Source: an uncultured Eubacteriales bacterium (GTDB taxonomy: Bacteria; Bacillota; Clostridia; Oscillospirales; CAG-382). Taken from it: a DNA stretch of 64,000 nt. Every line of letters starts with the position of its first letter. The first letter of the stretch is position 1. The stretch covers positions 62,001 to 126,000 of the forward strand of contig CAKSUT010000008.1 in NCBI GenBank assembly GCA_934502885.1, given 5' to 3'. The notes under the pieces are model-generated. The model saw only the letters and a program-made list of their open reading frames with translations. It was not told where the DNA came from and ran no database searches. Positions 62,574 to 64,000 of this stretch are shown piece by piece. Both the position numbers and the translations under genes were made by a program.

Positions 62574-63491
62574 ATGAATAATAACAATGACGGCGAAAAG
62601 AAAACCAAAGAGAAATCCGGCTTGAAAAAGCAGCTTGTAAGCGGGGGCATATACATAGCCCTTGCTGCGGCTATTGTAACAGTAACTCTCGGAAGCGTGT
62701 CGAAGATAATGAACGGCGACTTCGGCTATGAAGCACCCGACGTAAAGCTTGAGGGAAACACCGGCGGAAAGGTCGTGCTTCCGAATATCGTAAAGGACGA
62801 AACGTCAAATACCGAGGTGTCCGGCGTCGGCAAGGGCGTAAAAGCCGAGGTGAAGTCAGACGATAAGAGCGATTCCGAGGAGAAAAAAGCTTTGGAAAAT
62901 TCCGAAAAGACAGACGCCAAGGACGAAAAGAAGGACGCCGAAAATCCCGAAACCCGGGATAAGACCGACGAAAAGACTGCCGACGCCGAAGATACCGCCG
63001 AAACAGCAAACGAAGAGGTCGGCGAGATAAGTGCGGAATACCCGAGCGATCCCGAGGACGCGCTTTTCGACGGTCGCTTCTATAAGGTCGCCGACGGTTA
63101 TATAAACCGTGAGTATTCGGTCGAGGAGCTTATCTATTCTCCCACGATGAAGGACTTCCGAACTCACGGCGGCGTCGATATAACGGGCGATATGGGAAGC
63201 CCCGTGAGACTTTTCACAAACGGTACGGTAACGGAAATATACGACGATACAAGCTTCGGCAAGACCGTCGCCGTTGACCACGGAAACGGTGTCACCGCAC
63301 GCTACTCGAATCTTTCCTGCGACCTTCCGCAGACGACCGCTGTCGGAGCGGCTCTTGAGGGCGGTACCGTAATAGGCGCTGTCGGCAATACCGCGGCGAC
63401 CGAGTGCGCCGACGTTTCTCACGTCCACCTTGAAATATTGAAGGACGGCGTGAGAATAGATCCCAAAGCATACCTCTCGTCTGAAAAGTGA
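62574..63491 (+). CDS. spoIIQ: M23/LytM-type peptidase, SpoIIQ-like
   Basis: 305 residues, GGAAAGGAA upstream of the ATG. One transmembrane helix (GGIYIALAAAIVTVTLGS, about 25-42) is followed by a ~100-residue Lys/Glu/Asp linker. The M23 domain has RTHGGVDI (HxxxD zinc ligands) and SHVHLEI (HxH). The complete zinc site suggests active endopeptidase, as in clostridial SpoIIQ. SpoIIQ sits in the forespore membrane and forms a channel with SpoIIIAH during engulfment. The gene symbol is tentative; a general envelope peptidase is possible. Confidence 0.7.
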   Translation: MNNNNDGEKKTKEKSGLKKQLVSGGIYIALAAAIVTVTLGSVSKIMNGDFGYEAPDVKLEGNTGGKVVLPNIVKDETSNTEVSGVGKGVKAEVKSDDKSDSEEKKALENSEKTDAKDEKKDAENPETRDKTDEKTADAEDTAETANEEVGEISAEYPSDPEDALFDGRFYKVADGYINREYSVEELIYSPTMKDFRTHGGVDITGDMGSPVRLFTNGTVTEIYDDTSFGKTVAVDHGNGVTARYSNLSCDLPQTTAVGAALEGGTVIGAVGNTAATECADVSHVHLEILKDGVRIDPKAYLSSEK

Positions 63492-63492
63492 C

Positions 63493-63529
63493 AAAAAAGC
63501 GTGCCGCAAAACACTGTTTTGCGGCACGC
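63493..63529 (-). terminator. Strong terminator between the SpoIIQ-like and LuxR-type genes
   Basis: A perfect 13-bp inverted repeat GCGTGCCGCAAAA (63499-63511) with TTTTGCGGCACGC (63517-63529) has a T-run on the minus strand (63498-63493), so it ends transcripts from the LuxR side. There is no T tract on plus. Confidence 0.8.
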
Positions 63530-63710
63530 CCTGTATATGTCGATTACTTCTTTTTTGAGTGAAATGTGATGCGGAAGGTCGCTTCAACCATGGTGATTCA
63601 ATCAACATCGGATAGTATTTCCCATCATTGGCTTGTAGGAGCAGCTTTGCATCAGGGCGATTGCCACCCTTGCCGCCGTTCTTGGAAAAATAATCATTCA
63701 GTGATTTTTA

Positions 63711-64000
63711 TTATTTTTCCCGTGCATACAGTGCGGCGTAGCTTAAGAGATGTTTCTTGCTCGAAACGCCGAGCTTACTGTAAATATTTCGGTTATGGTA
63801 TTTAAGCGTTGTTTGCTTAATTGCCATAATTTCCATTATCTCGGCAGCGGTTTTTCCATCCATATACAGGTTAAATATCCGTTTTTCCGTTGGTGTGAGC
63901 TGCTTTAAGCCCATACGGAAAAAGTCGTAATCGTCTTGCAGAACGATTTTTTTCTGTGTGCCTGTAAGTCTTTCCTTTTCGGACTGAACACGGTTTATCT
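63711..64000 (-). CDS. LuxR-type transcriptional regulator, C-terminal portion (runs off right edge)
   Basis: The last ~96 residues are visible; the coding frame is open to base 64000. A coiled-coil-like stretch (VQSEKERLTGTQKKIVLQDD) leads to the LuxR helix-turn-helix, LTPTEKRIFNLYMDGKTAAE and TTLKYHNRNIYSKLGVSSKK. The upstream part, likely membrane-bound sensor segments, is outside the window. Stops TAA TAA end it. The gene and the 180 bases after it (63530-63710) are more AT-rich with a different feel of codon use than the neighbours. The 63530-63710 stretch holds no gene I can support. Confidence 0.85.
   Translation of the reverse strand, partial: INRVQSEKERLTGTQKKIVLQDDYDFFRMGLKQLTPTEKRIFNLYMDGKTAAEIMEIMAIKQTTLKYHNRNIYSKLGVSSKKHLLSYAALYAREK

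Noticed and set aside
63566..63805. Plus-strand open frame of 79 codons near the right end
   Set aside because: It is antisense to the LuxR helix-turn-helix region, has no ribosome binding site and no recognisable domain.

Overview
The window looks like a chromosome segment of an anaerobic, Gram-positive-type Clostridia bacterium, probably a gut lineage. The evidence is AGGAGG-type ribosome binding sites with many TTG/GTG starts, the rpmG-secE-nusG-rplK-rplA and rpsF-ssb-rpsR blocks, an anaerobic class III ribonucleotide reductase with its activase, a SpoIIQ-like M23 peptidase that hints at sporulation, DUF3793/DUF2325/flavodoxin genes, and many intracellular glycosidases with AraC regulators. 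No insertion sequence, prophage, CRISPR array, tRNA or rRNA was found. All assignments were made by reading motifs; no database search was run.

Layout. 1-2954 (minus) is the 5' part of a very large cyclic-glucan-synthase-like gene. 3186-5399 is a GH78-type rhamnosidase. 5582-11138 is a four-gene cassette (TerB-C-like protein, small GNAT-like protein, BrxD-like ATPase, Lhr/BrxHI-like helicase) that resembles parts of phage-defence systems. It reads straight into core genes: rsmA, a B12/radical-SAM protein, a class B PBP and a DUF3810 membrane peptidase. 17305-17847 is a preQ1-I riboswitch with queT, followed by murI. 18735-21376 is the rpmG-secE-nusG-rplK-rplA operon with a probable L1 autoregulatory leader. 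21685-24866 is an nrd operon with NrdR-like boxes in which the NrdD glycyl-radical domain is a separate 51-residue gene.

24866-31032 is an amino-sugar catabolic cluster: AraC, oxidoreductase, NagB, NagA and GH20. It has a 21-bp-spaced direct-repeat operator. 31091-32459 is a sensor kinase gene split by a -1 frameshift at an A AAA AAG heptamer. Next come an oxidoreductase, a divergently arranged AraC-cardiolipin synthase pair, rpsF-ssb-rpsR, and an iron-starvation-like operon (DUF2325, DUF3793, flavodoxin) behind three GTTAG/CTAAC dyads. 39084-41980 holds a YgjV protein and an oxidoreductase/AraC pair. rnpB (minus), queA and a GH116 glucosidase follow, then a hairpin-rich intergenic patch, asnB, a small acidic membrane protein and another AraC gene.

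The last third is an envelope/secretion region. It has a 2395-residue secreted protein with beta-helix-like and InlB-like modules, an internal dockerin and a C-terminal metallophosphoesterase; an operon of a CAP-domain protein and an 11-repeat Ig-like protein that share an N-terminal stalk module; a SpoIIQ-like peptidase; and the 3' end of a LuxR-type regulator that runs off the right edge.

The three strongest candidates for undescribed biology are the split NrdD (catalytic subunit plus stand-alone glycyl-radical domain), the TerB/GNAT/BrxD/Lhr cassette without other BREX genes, and the dockerin-bearing giant phosphoesterase.
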